The notes under the pieces were generated by a model. The model had not been told where the DNA came from, searched no databases, and worked only from the letters and a program-made list of their open reading frames with translations. DNA of 64,000 nt from NCBI GenBank assembly GCA_964423345.1, contig CAYREV010000007.1, positions 30,839 to 94,838 on the forward strand, in the 5' to 3' direction. Shown piece after piece: positions 43,362 through 52,923 of the stretch. Position 1 is the stretch's first letter; every line of letters starts with the position of its first letter. Origin of the DNA: CAYREV01 sp964423345. Lineage in GTDB: Bacteria; Bacteroidota; Rhodothermia; Balneolales; Balneolaceae. Position numbers and translations under genes: made by a program.

Positions 43362-46300
43362 TTAGAAATTGGCTTTAATTCCGAATGTAATGGACTTCAA
43401 CGGCGCTGAGTTCAGGTCGAGGAATCCATTGGCCGGCGTGTCGGGATCATACTTCAGATCCTCGTCAAAAGTATACGTCCAGAGGTTCGTACCATTGAAG
43501 TATACCATGGCCGACTTGAGGCCTACATTTTCCAGATATTTCGCCGGAATGTTGTACCCCACATTTAGGCTGCTCAGCCTCAGGTAGTCGCCGTCGTAGA
43601 GCCGGCGGGAAGAGGTGGAGCTGGAGTTTTTGTTACCGATAAATGCGATCGGTTTGGGATTCTTAGCAATATCGCCCGGCTCTTCCCAGTAATCGGTCAT
43701 AGATGCATACTGCCCGAAGAAGGGGCTGTAGGCACCGTCGGACTTCATATAGAATGCCCAGGAGTCATATACCTTGTGGCCGAAAGCATAATAAAGATCG
43801 GCACTGACGGTAAATCCATAGGCATCGAAGCGGGTATTAAAGCCGCCGAACTTGGTAGGCTGTGCATTACCGCCCTGGTAGTATTCGTCGGCCGCATTGT
43901 AATCATTGGTCGTCGTTCGGCCTCCGTTGCCGTCGTCCATGTACCACAGCGGGTCACCGTTGGCGGGATCCACACCGGCCCACTCTTTCATGAACCAGGA
44001 ATCAACCGCATATCCTACCACTGCCCGGTAACGGGTACTGGTGGTAATCTCTACAGGTTCACCGTTAAGATCTACCGGAAGTTCGGTAATCTCGTTTTTA
44101 AGCGTGGTAAAATTACCGCCGAGGCTCCAGGCGAAATTCTTGCCCTGAACGATGTTGGCATTCAACTCAACCTCCAGACCTTTGTTATACAGCTCTCCGG
44201 AGTTTTGCAGCTGGGAAGAATGTCCCGTGGTGCGTGAAAGCGGCACATTGAAGAGCAGGTCGTAGCTGTTCTTTTTAAAAGCCACAACAGAACCTGAAAT
44301 ACGATCGAGTGCTTCAAACTCAACCCCTATATCCAGGGATTTTGCTTTCTCCCAGGTAAGGCCCGAGTTACCCAGCTGTCCCGGCTGGAAGTTGGGGTAG
44401 TTGTTGTAGCTTCCGGTAAAGGAGGCCAGGGCCTGGTAGTTGTTCAGGCCGATAGAGGCATTCCCCGTAAGGCCGTAGGAAGCGCGAACCTTAAGGAAAT
44501 CGAGCCATTCCATATCCTGGAAAAACTCCTCTTCGGTCAGCTTGTACCCAAGTCCAACGGACCAGAAAGTACCCCATCTCTTGGCTTCGGAAAAGCGGGA
44601 GTTCCCCTCACGGCGAAGGCTGACGTCGGCCAAGACCTTGTCGCTAAAGGTATAGTTAACCAAGCCGGTAAAGGACTGTACGGCCCAGTCGGAGGTAGAA
44701 CCGCTAACCCAGTTCGGAGATGCCGTACTGGCAAGATTTACCAGGCCGGCGGCGGCATACCCTTCCCCGTAGGCACCGAGGAATCGGTTGTAGTTGCGCT
44801 GGCTCTCTGAAATCAGCTTGACATCAAAAAGATGATCTTCCTTCGGCTGAAATACATACTGGAGGTTGTTTCTCCAGACGTAGTTGAAGTTCCGGGTATC
44901 GTAGTCCGAAACCGAGCCGCGTACATCTTCACTGTCCCCGTAGTAGGGGTTATTGTAATATTTCTCCTCCGTCAGGATGTAATCAATAGAGAAATTGGTC
45001 GTAAACGACAGGTTCTCCATAATATTTACATCCACCGTGGTATTGTTTATCAGCCGGTAGTTGGTTTTTCGGTCGATATCCATCTCCTGAACAGCCACCG
45101 GATTGTAGAGGAAAGTACCGAAGCTGTCGGTTTTCGGGGATCCGTCATCATTGTAAACTTTATAGATGGGTGGCAGGAAGAATTCCGAAAGTACCGGGTT
45201 GCCGAAATATCCGGCTCCCTCGAGGATACCATCCTGATTGACATAGGAACCGTTGAACGAGTTATTGAGCCTTACCCTGTCGTCAAAGCGATGCTGAATG
45301 TTCAGTTTTCCCGAAATACGATCCAGGCTGGTACCGATGGTTTGCCCCTGTTGCTCAAAAAAGCCTGCCGAGGCGTAGAAAGTCGTGCTTTCATTGCCAC
45401 CGCGTGCAGAAATATCGTAAGACTGCTGAACGGCAGCATCGTTGGTAACAACATCGCCCCAGTTGGTGTTTGTTTCACCGTCCCATCCACTTGAACCTAT
45501 AAAGTTGTCGACCTGATCTCTCGTACCTTCAAGTCCAAATCTTTGCAGGTAGTTCCCTGTGGCGTCATAATAGAGTTGATCCCATTGCTCGGCATTCAAC
45601 GCTCCAGGTCCGGCAACGGCCCGGTCGTTAAATCCGCGCTGCATGGCAACGCTGTAGGTTACATCTCCTTCGCGACCGTCCTTGGTTTCAATAACGATTA
45701 CGCCATTGGAACCGCGGGCTCCGTAGGGTGCCGTGGAAGAGGCATCCTTCAGAATGGTTACCGATTTAATATCGGAAGGGCTCAGGTTGGCCAGAACGCC
45801 CAGCGAGCTGGTTGCCCCGGAAGCGGCATTGCTCCCGCTGACAACGGGTACCCCGTCAATTACATAGAGGGGGGAAACGCCGGCATTGATAGAGCTGAGT
45901 CCTCGTATACGAATCTGCTGGACCGCTCCGGGCGTACCGGTTGAAGCCGATATGCTGGCACCTGTAACATTTCCTTTAAGTACCTGGTCGACTGAAACAG
46001 CCGGTATATTTTCAAAACTTTCCGAGGATACCGTAGATACCGACCCGGTAAAGTTTTGTTTTTCTACATTGCCATAGCCTGTGACGACTACTTCGCTAAG
46101 TTCGGTTACTCCGGCCATCATCTCTACATTTATAACAGAGCGGCCGTTGATGGCAACTTCCTGCTGGTTAAATCCGATAGAGCTGAAAACGAGTGTACCG
46201 GTATCTGAAGGTACATTCAGTTCATATTTCCCATCCGAATTGGTAGCTGTACCAATGGTGGTTCCTTGATATAAGACTGTGACTCCCGGTAACGGGTTTC

Positions 46301-46406
46301 CGTCGTCCGATGCGGTAACCGTACCTGATACGGTATGTTGGGCCGCTGCCGTTGACGCAAACACGAAACCAAAAGCACACAGAATAGTTAGTGCCTTTAA
46401 TTTCAT
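43362..46406 (-). CDS. SusC/RagA family TonB-linked outer-membrane transporter
   Basis: A 1014-residue protein: signal peptide (ending STAAAQ), a carboxypeptidase-like regulatory domain (SGTVTASDDGNPLPGVTV), the plug (VVVTGYGNVEKQNFTGSVS and SIKSVTILKDASSTAPYGARG) and a 22-strand barrel. It imports a ligand in partnership with the SusD at 41977, powered by TonB. It is diverged from the second SusC at 47331, which faces the other way across a 924-bp gap. Confidence 0.94.
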   Translation of the reverse strand: MKLKALTILCAFGFVFASTAAAQHTVSGTVTASDDGNPLPGVTVLYQGTTIGTATNSDGKYELNVPSDTGTLVFSSIGFNQQEVAINGRSVINVEMMAGVTELSEVVVTGYGNVEKQNFTGSVSTVSSESFENIPAVSVDQVLKGNVTGASISASTGTPGAVQQIRIRGLSSINAGVSPLYVIDGVPVVSGSNAASGATSSLGVLANLSPSDIKSVTILKDASSTAPYGARGSNGVIVIETKDGREGDVTYSVAMQRGFNDRAVAGPGALNAEQWDQLYYDATGNYLQRFGLEGTRDQVDNFIGSSGWDGETNTNWGDVVTNDAAVQQSYDISARGGNESTTFYASAGFFEQQGQTIGTSLDRISGKLNIQHRFDDRVRLNNSFNGSYVNQDGILEGAGYFGNPVLSEFFLPPIYKVYNDDGSPKTDSFGTFLYNPVAVQEMDIDRKTNYRLINNTTVDVNIMENLSFTTNFSIDYILTEEKYYNNPYYGDSEDVRGSVSDYDTRNFNYVWRNNLQYVFQPKEDHLFDVKLISESQRNYNRFLGAYGEGYAAAGLVNLASTASPNWVSGSTSDWAVQSFTGLVNYTFSDKVLADVSLRREGNSRFSEAKRWGTFWSVGLGYKLTEEEFFQDMEWLDFLKVRASYGLTGNASIGLNNYQALASFTGSYNNYPNFQPGQLGNSGLTWEKAKSLDIGVEFEALDRISGSVVAFKKNSYDLLFNVPLSRTTGHSSQLQNSGELYNKGLEVELNANIVQGKNFAWSLGGNFTTLKNEITELPVDLNGEPVEITTSTRYRAVVGYAVDSWFMKEWAGVDPANGDPLWYMDDGNGGRTTTNDYNAADEYYQGGNAQPTKFGGFNTRFDAYGFTVSADLYYAFGHKVYDSWAFYMKSDGAYSPFFGQYASMTDYWEEPGDIAKNPKPIAFIGNKNSSSTSSRRLYDGDYLRLSSLNVGYNIPAKYLENVGLKSAMVYFNGTNLWTYTFDEDLKYDPDTPANGFLDLNSAPLKSITFGIKANF

Positions 46407-47330
46407 ATTAAGAAAGATTTGGATTTGGATTTATCGTACCCCCCCCTAAACCGGCAATAGTGTCGCTGCACTAATGTGGCTCATGAGAAGGAATATTTGA
46501 TATAGATCAAGGGGTCCGCCGTTTCTCAACAGCCGGGGTACCTTGAGATCGTGTTTGAATTTCAGAAGAGTAAATGGGGGGTGACTCCTTATAATTAATG
46601 CCCTAAATTAGCACGTTGTAAGACTCCCCGTTGTAAAATAAAAAGAGAGGATATCCTGCTCCTCCTATTTTATTACCATCTGATTTTACATAAAGAAAGC
46701 AAATTAGCCTTTTAAAACCAATACGCCATTGCCCATCCCCAGAACTTCCATTCCCGATCCCTTTCCCCAAACTTTATATAATCCCCCCCAGATACTTTTT
46801 AAACAGCATTTTTATCCACCTGACTATGAATGAAAACCCGTTTGTAAAACCTTGTAATCACATTTCCGGGGAAATAGCTACCGGCATTCAAATGAAACCC
46901 CCGGTTACTTAAAAATTTTCGCAAAAGAAATATAGCCTTTCGCCGGTAACCGGCCACAGCTGAAATGCCATTAGTTATTTAGGCTTGAACCCTATATTCC
47001 CGTTTTTCTTCAAAAAAAACCTGAATATAATACCTGCGGGTTAAATAGATAAACCGGGCTGGCCACACCGCTTATTACAGCATACCAATGTTTGTAAAAT
47101 TTTGTTTTTTTATCCCTAAAAATTACTTTAATTATAGAATGGGGACGATCGGAATAGATCGATGATCTGCTCAAACAATGCAGATCTCCCTTTAAAGCGG
47201 TTATATAATACTCTTGGGGAATGATGTTCAGCTATCGCTAAAATCTTGGGGATTCTAGTTTAGCTTTACCTTTCTCCTATTATTTAATACTGCTTTTCAA
47301 TTACCTAACTAACAAATAAAGAGGTTATCT
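46407..47330. other. 924-bp gene-free region between divergent susC genes
   Basis: No credible gene is seen. It is AT-rich with several T- or A-runs and many in-frame stops on both strands. It must hold two divergent promoters and may carry long leaders. Apart from the -33/-7 candidate at 47245-47274, I find no clear dyad or hairpin. Confidence 0.55.
47245..47274 (+). promoter_or_regulatory. Candidate Bacteroidota promoter of the rightward susC
   Basis: CTTG at 47245-47248 and TACCTTTC at 47267-47274 (one mismatch to TAnnTTTG), separated by 18 bases, fit the TTTG-N19/20-TAnnTTTG pattern. The susC ATG is 57 bp downstream. Confidence 0.4.
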
Positions 47331-50300
47331 ATGCTTAGAAAGCTACTTTCTATGGCCCTCGCCTTGTTGCTCCTGCCCGCCTTCGTGCTGGCGCAGGGAT
47401 CCATCACGGGTACCGTGTCGGATGCTGCAACAGGAGAAACCCTGCCCGGCGCCAACGTCGTGGTACAGGAGCTCAATCGCGGTGCGGCCACCGATACTGA
47501 AGGACGATTTGTAATCGACAATGTGCCCAACGGTACATATACCCTGACCAGTTCATTCGTCGGTTATAAAAAATTCGAAACGACGGTAGAGGTCAGCGGT
47601 TCTGAAACCACGCTGAACATTGAACTGGAACCCGACTACTTCGGTCTCGAAGAGGTTGTGGTTACCGGTGTGGGTACCGGAACCCAAACCACCAAACTGG
47701 GCTTCTCTGTAGGCAAGGTTGGTGAGAAACAACTGTCACAGGTTACCGCTGCCGACCCGGCAAACGCCCTTCGCGGGAAAGTTTCCGGTGTAACCATTGT
47801 TCAGGCTTCCGGCGACCCGTCGGCTGCTCCGGACATTCGACTCCGCGGTTCCACTTCCATAACCGGTGATCAGTCACCGCTTATTATTGTGGACGGAGTT
47901 ATCACCTCCGGTAGTCTCCGCGACATCAACATGGAAGACGTTAAGTCCATCGAGGTTGTTAAAGGTGCGGCTGCCGCTTCCATCTACGGATCGCTGGCCG
48001 GTAATGGAGTAATCCAGATCATTACCAAGCGTAACGCCGACAAGGTGGATGAGCCCCAGTTTACCATCCGTTCCGAATACGGATTTTCGGAGATCGCTGA
48101 TAAGTACCCGATCGCAACCAAGCACCCGTTCATTAACGATGCTACACTGACCTCCGGCGGACAGTATGTGGATACATGGCCTGGCTATGAAAACTACGAC
48201 AGCGACCGGCGTTTCGACAACGATTTCCCGGTACTGTATGACAACGTAGAGGCCCTGTTTACAGGAAAGCCGTTCAATACCAACAACTTCTCACTGGCCA
48301 ACTCCGGTGAAGACTATAACTATATGGCTTCCTTCGAAAACTTCAACCAGGGTGGTGTACTCGAGCCCGTGGAAGACTATGTACGGAATACCGTTCGATT
48401 GAACGCTGACTACACGCCGAACGACAAGCTGGCTGTAAACTTCAGCGCTTCCTACATCAACGTGGATTCCCCGAGGTTTGAAGAGCAGGGACAGGGAGAC
48501 AACTTCTTCTACTCCGTGCTGACGGCCATGCCGTTTATGGATCTGACCGAGAAGAATGAAGACGGGGAGTTCAGCAACGACCCGACCGGCTACGACATCC
48601 AGGGTTCCAACTTCCAGAACCCCCTGTATGTTGCCGAACAGCGTGATTTCCAGTTCAACCGGGATCGCATTATCGCCGGCGCCAAGCTTCAGTATAAGTT
48701 AACCGACTGGCTCTCGGCCAACGGCCGTCAGTCACTGGACAAATCCTACCGTCAAAATACTACGTTCTATCCGAAGGGGTATATTACTCCGACGCCGAGT
48801 GCAAGTATCAATGACGGTTATGAAAGCCGCACTTCCATTGTCAGCAGTGCCGCCATTACGGAACTGTGGTTAGACTTCCAGAAGGAGTTTGACGACTATA
48901 ATGTGAACGCCATCGTAAAGTACCTCTATGAAGATCGCAATTTTGAGCGATTCTCGGCCGAGGGTAGCAACTACGTGGTGGCAGGAATCCGCGACATCGG
49001 AGACCTGACCCAGAACCAGGAGATTGACTCCTATCAGCAGACCATCCGGGCGGAAAACATCTTCCTGAATGTGGATGTTGACTACCAGGACAAGATCATC
49101 GCCTCGGGCCTTATCCGCCGCGACGGTTCGTCCATGTTTGGTTCTGAAGAAAGATGGCAGACCTACTACCGGGGATCTGTAGCTTACCGAATTACCGAAG
49201 ATGTGGACATCAACAACATCAACGAATGGAAAGTCCGCGCCTCCTACGGTACTTCCGGTAACCGTCCTCCGTTTGAAGCTCAATATGAAACCTTCAGCGC
49301 CAGCCAGTCTGGTATCTCGCCCAACATTCTGGGTAACAACGAGATCAAGCCTTCCACGGTTGCTGAAATGGAAGTGGGTACAAACATTACCTTCTTTGAC
49401 AGGTACAATGCTGAGATCAACTACGCCATGACAACCACCACCAACGACTACCTGTTGGTACCGCTGTCAAGCGTAGCCGGTTACAATGCCCAGTGGCAGA
49501 ACATCGGTGAAATCGAAAGCACCTCTTTCGAGGTTGCCCTTAACGGACAGTTCTACAACACCCAGGATTTATCCTGGAGTGCAGGTCTGACCTTCGACAA
49601 GACCACCCAGGAAATCACCGACCTTGGCGACGTACCACCGTTCACGCGAAACATCGGGGGCTCCGCCCTTCCGCTGTTCCGGGTTGAAGCCGGTGTGCCT
49701 TATGGCGCCATGTACGGTAACCTGGCTCTGACGTCACTCGACCAGCTTACTGTTGTAAACGGTGAAGTAGTTAACAGCGGCGTTGATGTAAACGGCGACG
49801 GACAACTAACCACCGCCGATTACGAGGTCAACTCACACGGTTACGTGGTACCCAAAGGGACTCACGGTACTGTACAGGAGCAGATCACTTACCAGGTCGA
49901 CGAGAACGGTGAGAAAACCGTCTCCCAGATCGGTAACACCACTCCCGACTTCCAGATGGGCCTATCCAATACCCTGAACTACAAGGGCGTTGGGCTTTAT
50001 ATCCTTCTGGATTGGTCTAGGGGACAGGACGTATACAACTATACGAAGCAACTCCTGTACTTCAACAACCGTCACAAGGACCTGCAGGACTTTGCTGCTC
50101 AAGGTTTCGACGTTGGATATGCCGACGGTTCTTCACAAATCTATAATGGCGCCAGCGCCTCCTCCTACTTCGTAGAGGATGCCAGCTTCATTAAGCTGCG
50201 TGAAGTAGCCCTCTCCTATACACTTGCCGGGTCCAAGCTCGGTACCGTGGGAGATTATGTCGACGAAATCAGGCTGTCGGTTACCGGACGCAACCTCCTG

Positions 50301-50429
50301 ACCTTTACCGATTACACCGGTTGGGATCCGGAAGTGGCCCTGCGTACAAACGCTACCAACTTCCGTTTGGATGAGTATGCGTATCCTAACTACAGAACTT
50401 ATACTGGTTCAATCCAGATACGATTCTAA
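47331..50429 (+). CDS. SusC/RagA family TonB-linked outer-membrane transporter (second)
   Basis: A 1032-residue protein with signal peptide (ending FVLAQ), carboxypeptidase-like domain (ITGTVSDAATGETLPGANV), plug (VVVTGVGTGTQTTKLGFS and VKSIEVVKGAAAASIYG) and barrel to YTGSIQIRF. The terminal aromatic residue fits barrel assembly. It is followed 26 bp later by its SusD partner. Codon use in this gene is noticeably even and GC-rich, compatible with high expression. Confidence 0.94.
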   Translation: MLRKLLSMALALLLLPAFVLAQGSITGTVSDAATGETLPGANVVVQELNRGAATDTEGRFVIDNVPNGTYTLTSSFVGYKKFETTVEVSGSETTLNIELEPDYFGLEEVVVTGVGTGTQTTKLGFSVGKVGEKQLSQVTAADPANALRGKVSGVTIVQASGDPSAAPDIRLRGSTSITGDQSPLIIVDGVITSGSLRDINMEDVKSIEVVKGAAAASIYGSLAGNGVIQIITKRNADKVDEPQFTIRSEYGFSEIADKYPIATKHPFINDATLTSGGQYVDTWPGYENYDSDRRFDNDFPVLYDNVEALFTGKPFNTNNFSLANSGEDYNYMASFENFNQGGVLEPVEDYVRNTVRLNADYTPNDKLAVNFSASYINVDSPRFEEQGQGDNFFYSVLTAMPFMDLTEKNEDGEFSNDPTGYDIQGSNFQNPLYVAEQRDFQFNRDRIIAGAKLQYKLTDWLSANGRQSLDKSYRQNTTFYPKGYITPTPSASINDGYESRTSIVSSAAITELWLDFQKEFDDYNVNAIVKYLYEDRNFERFSAEGSNYVVAGIRDIGDLTQNQEIDSYQQTIRAENIFLNVDVDYQDKIIASGLIRRDGSSMFGSEERWQTYYRGSVAYRITEDVDINNINEWKVRASYGTSGNRPPFEAQYETFSASQSGISPNILGNNEIKPSTVAEMEVGTNITFFDRYNAEINYAMTTTTNDYLLVPLSSVAGYNAQWQNIGEIESTSFEVALNGQFYNTQDLSWSAGLTFDKTTQEITDLGDVPPFTRNIGGSALPLFRVEAGVPYGAMYGNLALTSLDQLTVVNGEVVNSGVDVNGDGQLTTADYEVNSHGYVVPKGTHGTVQEQITYQVDENGEKTVSQIGNTTPDFQMGLSNTLNYKGVGLYILLDWSRGQDVYNYTKQLLYFNNRHKDLQDFAAQGFDVGYADGSSQIYNGASASSYFVEDASFIKLREVALSYTLAGSKLGTVGDYVDEIRLSVTGRNLLTFTDYTGWDPEVALRTNATNFRLDEYAYPNYRTYTGSIQIRF

Positions 50430-50455
50430 TAATTTAAAGCTAAAAGGTATTAGCT

Positions 50456-52180
50456 ATGAATATGACACATAAACTAAAAGTATCTACTCTCTTCCTGGCC
50501 ATTGCGCTGGTAGTGAGTAGCTGCGCTGATCTCAGCGTAGAGAATGTTAACGATCCGGATCGCGAGCGAGCGCTTGCGAATCCTGCGGATCTGGTTAGCC
50601 TGCTGGAAGGATCAACTTCCAGTGTCTTCTTTGAAACGACCAACCTGTGGGGTGTCCACATGGACGGTCTGGCAGACCAGATGACGTCTACCAACAAGTA
50701 CCTGAGTTTCTGGGATTATGCAGACGAACCCAGAGACCGTATTAACAACCGCACCACCTTCGCGGATGCTGTCATTATGAACAGCCCGTGGAGCGACTAC
50801 AATGCGGGGGTTTCTACGGCCAACACCATTATCCAGAAGATTGAAGGCGATGGTGATTCCATCGTCCTGGAAAACGGTGATGATGTTACTCAGAAAATGC
50901 TGGCATCCGCCTACTTCCTGCGGGGCGTATCCCGGGGATACATCTCCATGATCTACGATCAGGGTTATGTCGTTGATATCGACACCGACCTGAGTCAGCT
51001 TGAAGTAGTGCCTGCAGCCGACATCGCCAACGCGGCTATCGGTGATCTCGACAAGGCCAAGACGGTTGCCGACGGTATCGGAGCCTCTTTCGCCTGGGAT
51101 TTCCTGCCGGCCGGGGTTAGCTGGGATCTTGCCGAATTCAAAACCATTGCGAATTCATATGCTGCAAGATTCCTGGCCGCCATGCCGCGCACCAAGGCGG
51201 AAGGCGACTCTCATGACTGGGATCGCGTTCTGAGTTATGCCGACAAGGCTGTTGGCGGACCGGATGCACCGGCAACTATGGACGGCTTCTATGCCATCTC
51301 CGTATCTCCGTATGTGTTCTACAACAACCTGCAGGACTGGTCGGGCTTTGTACTGTCTGACAACTCAGGCTACCTGCCTACCGACCTGAAGGTGCTGCAC
51401 ATGCTGGATCCGAACTATCCGACGAATTACCCGCCGGCTCCGGAAGTGCTGGACCCCGCCGAGAGTAGCGATCAACGTATCGACTACTATTTCTACACGC
51501 CTAACTTCGGCTTCCTGAACCCCGCACGGCGCCGTTCCATCTTTTCCAACTATTGGAATATGAGAACATGGTGCCAGAACTTCTGCGGTGCAGGTGGATA
51601 TCCAATCGTATACTTCCTTCCTGCGGAAACGGATTACCTCCGCGCGGAAGCATACCTGCGTAAAGGGGATAAACTCACGGCTTCCACTATCCTGAACGAT
51701 AGCCCGTACGGAAGCGGTGTTACCGACCTGGCCGTTGACCTTGCTGCCAATCAGCTGGGTGATATAGACTACGACGGATTGTCGGGAGGCAACTCTATTG
51801 CCGCAACCGCCAGTGACGGACAGTTCCAGCGTGCACTGCTCCGAGAGTATTCCGTTGAACTGGATCTCATGGCAGGAACCGGAACCCAGTGGTTCTTCAT
51901 GCGCCGATGGGATATGCTCCTTCCGGGAACAGCCCTGCACTACGCCATACCCGGCGAAGAGCTGGAAATCACCGGGCGTGAGTACTACACCTTCGGTGGT
52001 GCCGATTATGCCGGCGAAGAAGGTACGGCAGACGGCTCCAACAGCTGGAAGGACCTGCCGGCACCCAAGGTTCAAAGCAAGGCTATGCAATCTAACGGAA
52101 TGTATAGTCCCAGAGTTAAAGATCTCGGAAATTATTCCGTGGACTTTAACGCAGGAGATCGCAAGAAAGGAAATAACTAA
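50456..52180 (+). CDS. SusD/RagB family outer-membrane lipoprotein (second)
   Basis: A 574-residue lipoprotein, lipobox ending at C23 (VVSSC). It carries the SusD fold elements: repeated helices around ASAYFLRGVSRGYISMIY, and the C-terminal region with YLRAEAYLRKGD. It is longer than the first SusD and only distantly similar. It pairs with the upstream SusC; ligand unknown. Confidence 0.88.
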   Translation: MNMTHKLKVSTLFLAIALVVSSCADLSVENVNDPDRERALANPADLVSLLEGSTSSVFFETTNLWGVHMDGLADQMTSTNKYLSFWDYADEPRDRINNRTTFADAVIMNSPWSDYNAGVSTANTIIQKIEGDGDSIVLENGDDVTQKMLASAYFLRGVSRGYISMIYDQGYVVDIDTDLSQLEVVPAADIANAAIGDLDKAKTVADGIGASFAWDFLPAGVSWDLAEFKTIANSYAARFLAAMPRTKAEGDSHDWDRVLSYADKAVGGPDAPATMDGFYAISVSPYVFYNNLQDWSGFVLSDNSGYLPTDLKVLHMLDPNYPTNYPPAPEVLDPAESSDQRIDYYFYTPNFGFLNPARRRSIFSNYWNMRTWCQNFCGAGGYPIVYFLPAETDYLRAEAYLRKGDKLTASTILNDSPYGSGVTDLAVDLAANQLGDIDYDGLSGGNSIAATASDGQFQRALLREYSVELDLMAGTGTQWFFMRRWDMLLPGTALHYAIPGEELEITGREYYTFGGADYAGEEGTADGSNSWKDLPAPKVQSKAMQSNGMYSPRVKDLGNYSVDFNAGDRKKGNN

Positions 52181-52198
52181 CGTTTCTTTTCAAACAAC

Positions 52199-52231
52199 AA
52201 AAAAGGCCTGCATTGCTGCAGGCCTTTTTTA
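52199..52231 (+). terminator. Terminator of the rightward SusC/SusD operon
   Basis: A perfect stem AAAAGGCCTGCA (52201-52212) with TGCAGGCCTTTT (52217 onward), a four-base loop TTGC, and a run of T. It lies about 20 bp after the stop codon. Confidence 0.92.
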
Positions 52232-52310
52232 TTTTATAGCTATATGGTTGCTACCGGCAAATCAAAATCATTACCCCCCCTTCTTGCTACTTACTACTTG
52301 CTACTATTTA

Positions 52311-52817
52311 TTACTGTTTTGCCTCTTCAAGCGGAAGCGCTTCTATATATACCGGGTAATCCCTGGGAACGACAACGGTAATGGAGCTGGAATCACTTTT
52401 CATAAATTTCATAATCCCCTGAACGGAAATAAGGGGCGGATTGATCACTTTGTATTTGGGTTCATCCTCTGAAAGCTCATTCCGGTTGATGCTATTAAAA
52501 TGTTGAGCCAGACGAAGTCCGATGGACCGATTTTCTATGGGGGTCCCCACCTTTCTTCCCGTAGTTTCCATAGAATCCACCACCAGGTAGGTGGACGGAA
52601 GGGTTAATGTACCTTCCATACCCTCCTGCATCGTTCGCACATGATCGAACTTCCACCGGTCGATCTTTATCCAGTCGCTTTTTGTAACATCATCAATCCG
52701 GTTGAAATCCAGTTTTATAACGGTCCCTTCTATCCGCCGCGTATCGGGAGTGCAGCCGGCATCAATCAGGGTAACGGCAATCAACAGGGTAATTATAGTC
52801 TTGACAGTATTATGCAT
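52311..52817 (-). CDS. Lipoprotein of unknown function
   Basis: A 168-residue protein with a signal peptide and lipobox ending at C22 (LIDAGC). The mature part is mostly beta-strand and short charged helices (KLDFNRIDDVTKSDWIKI) with no motif I recognise. It sits between the rightward susD and the leftward GWxTD gene, about 106 bp downstream of the latter's stop in the same direction, so it may follow it in one transcript. Confidence 0.7.
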   Translation of the reverse strand: MHNTVKTIITLLIAVTLIDAGCTPDTRRIEGTVIKLDFNRIDDVTKSDWIKIDRWKFDHVRTMQEGMEGTLTLPSTYLVVDSMETTGRKVGTPIENRSIGLRLAQHFNSINRNELSEDEPKYKVINPPLISVQGIMKFMKSDSSSITVVVPRDYPVYIEALPLEEAKQ

Positions 52818-52923
52818 AATCGGTTCAGGCTTAAGTGATTTATTTTAAGAGAGTGGCAAACATACTATTAAATCGAGAAAATTGATACAGCCGAAATCGG
52901 TTACGGCCTCATTATTACTAACC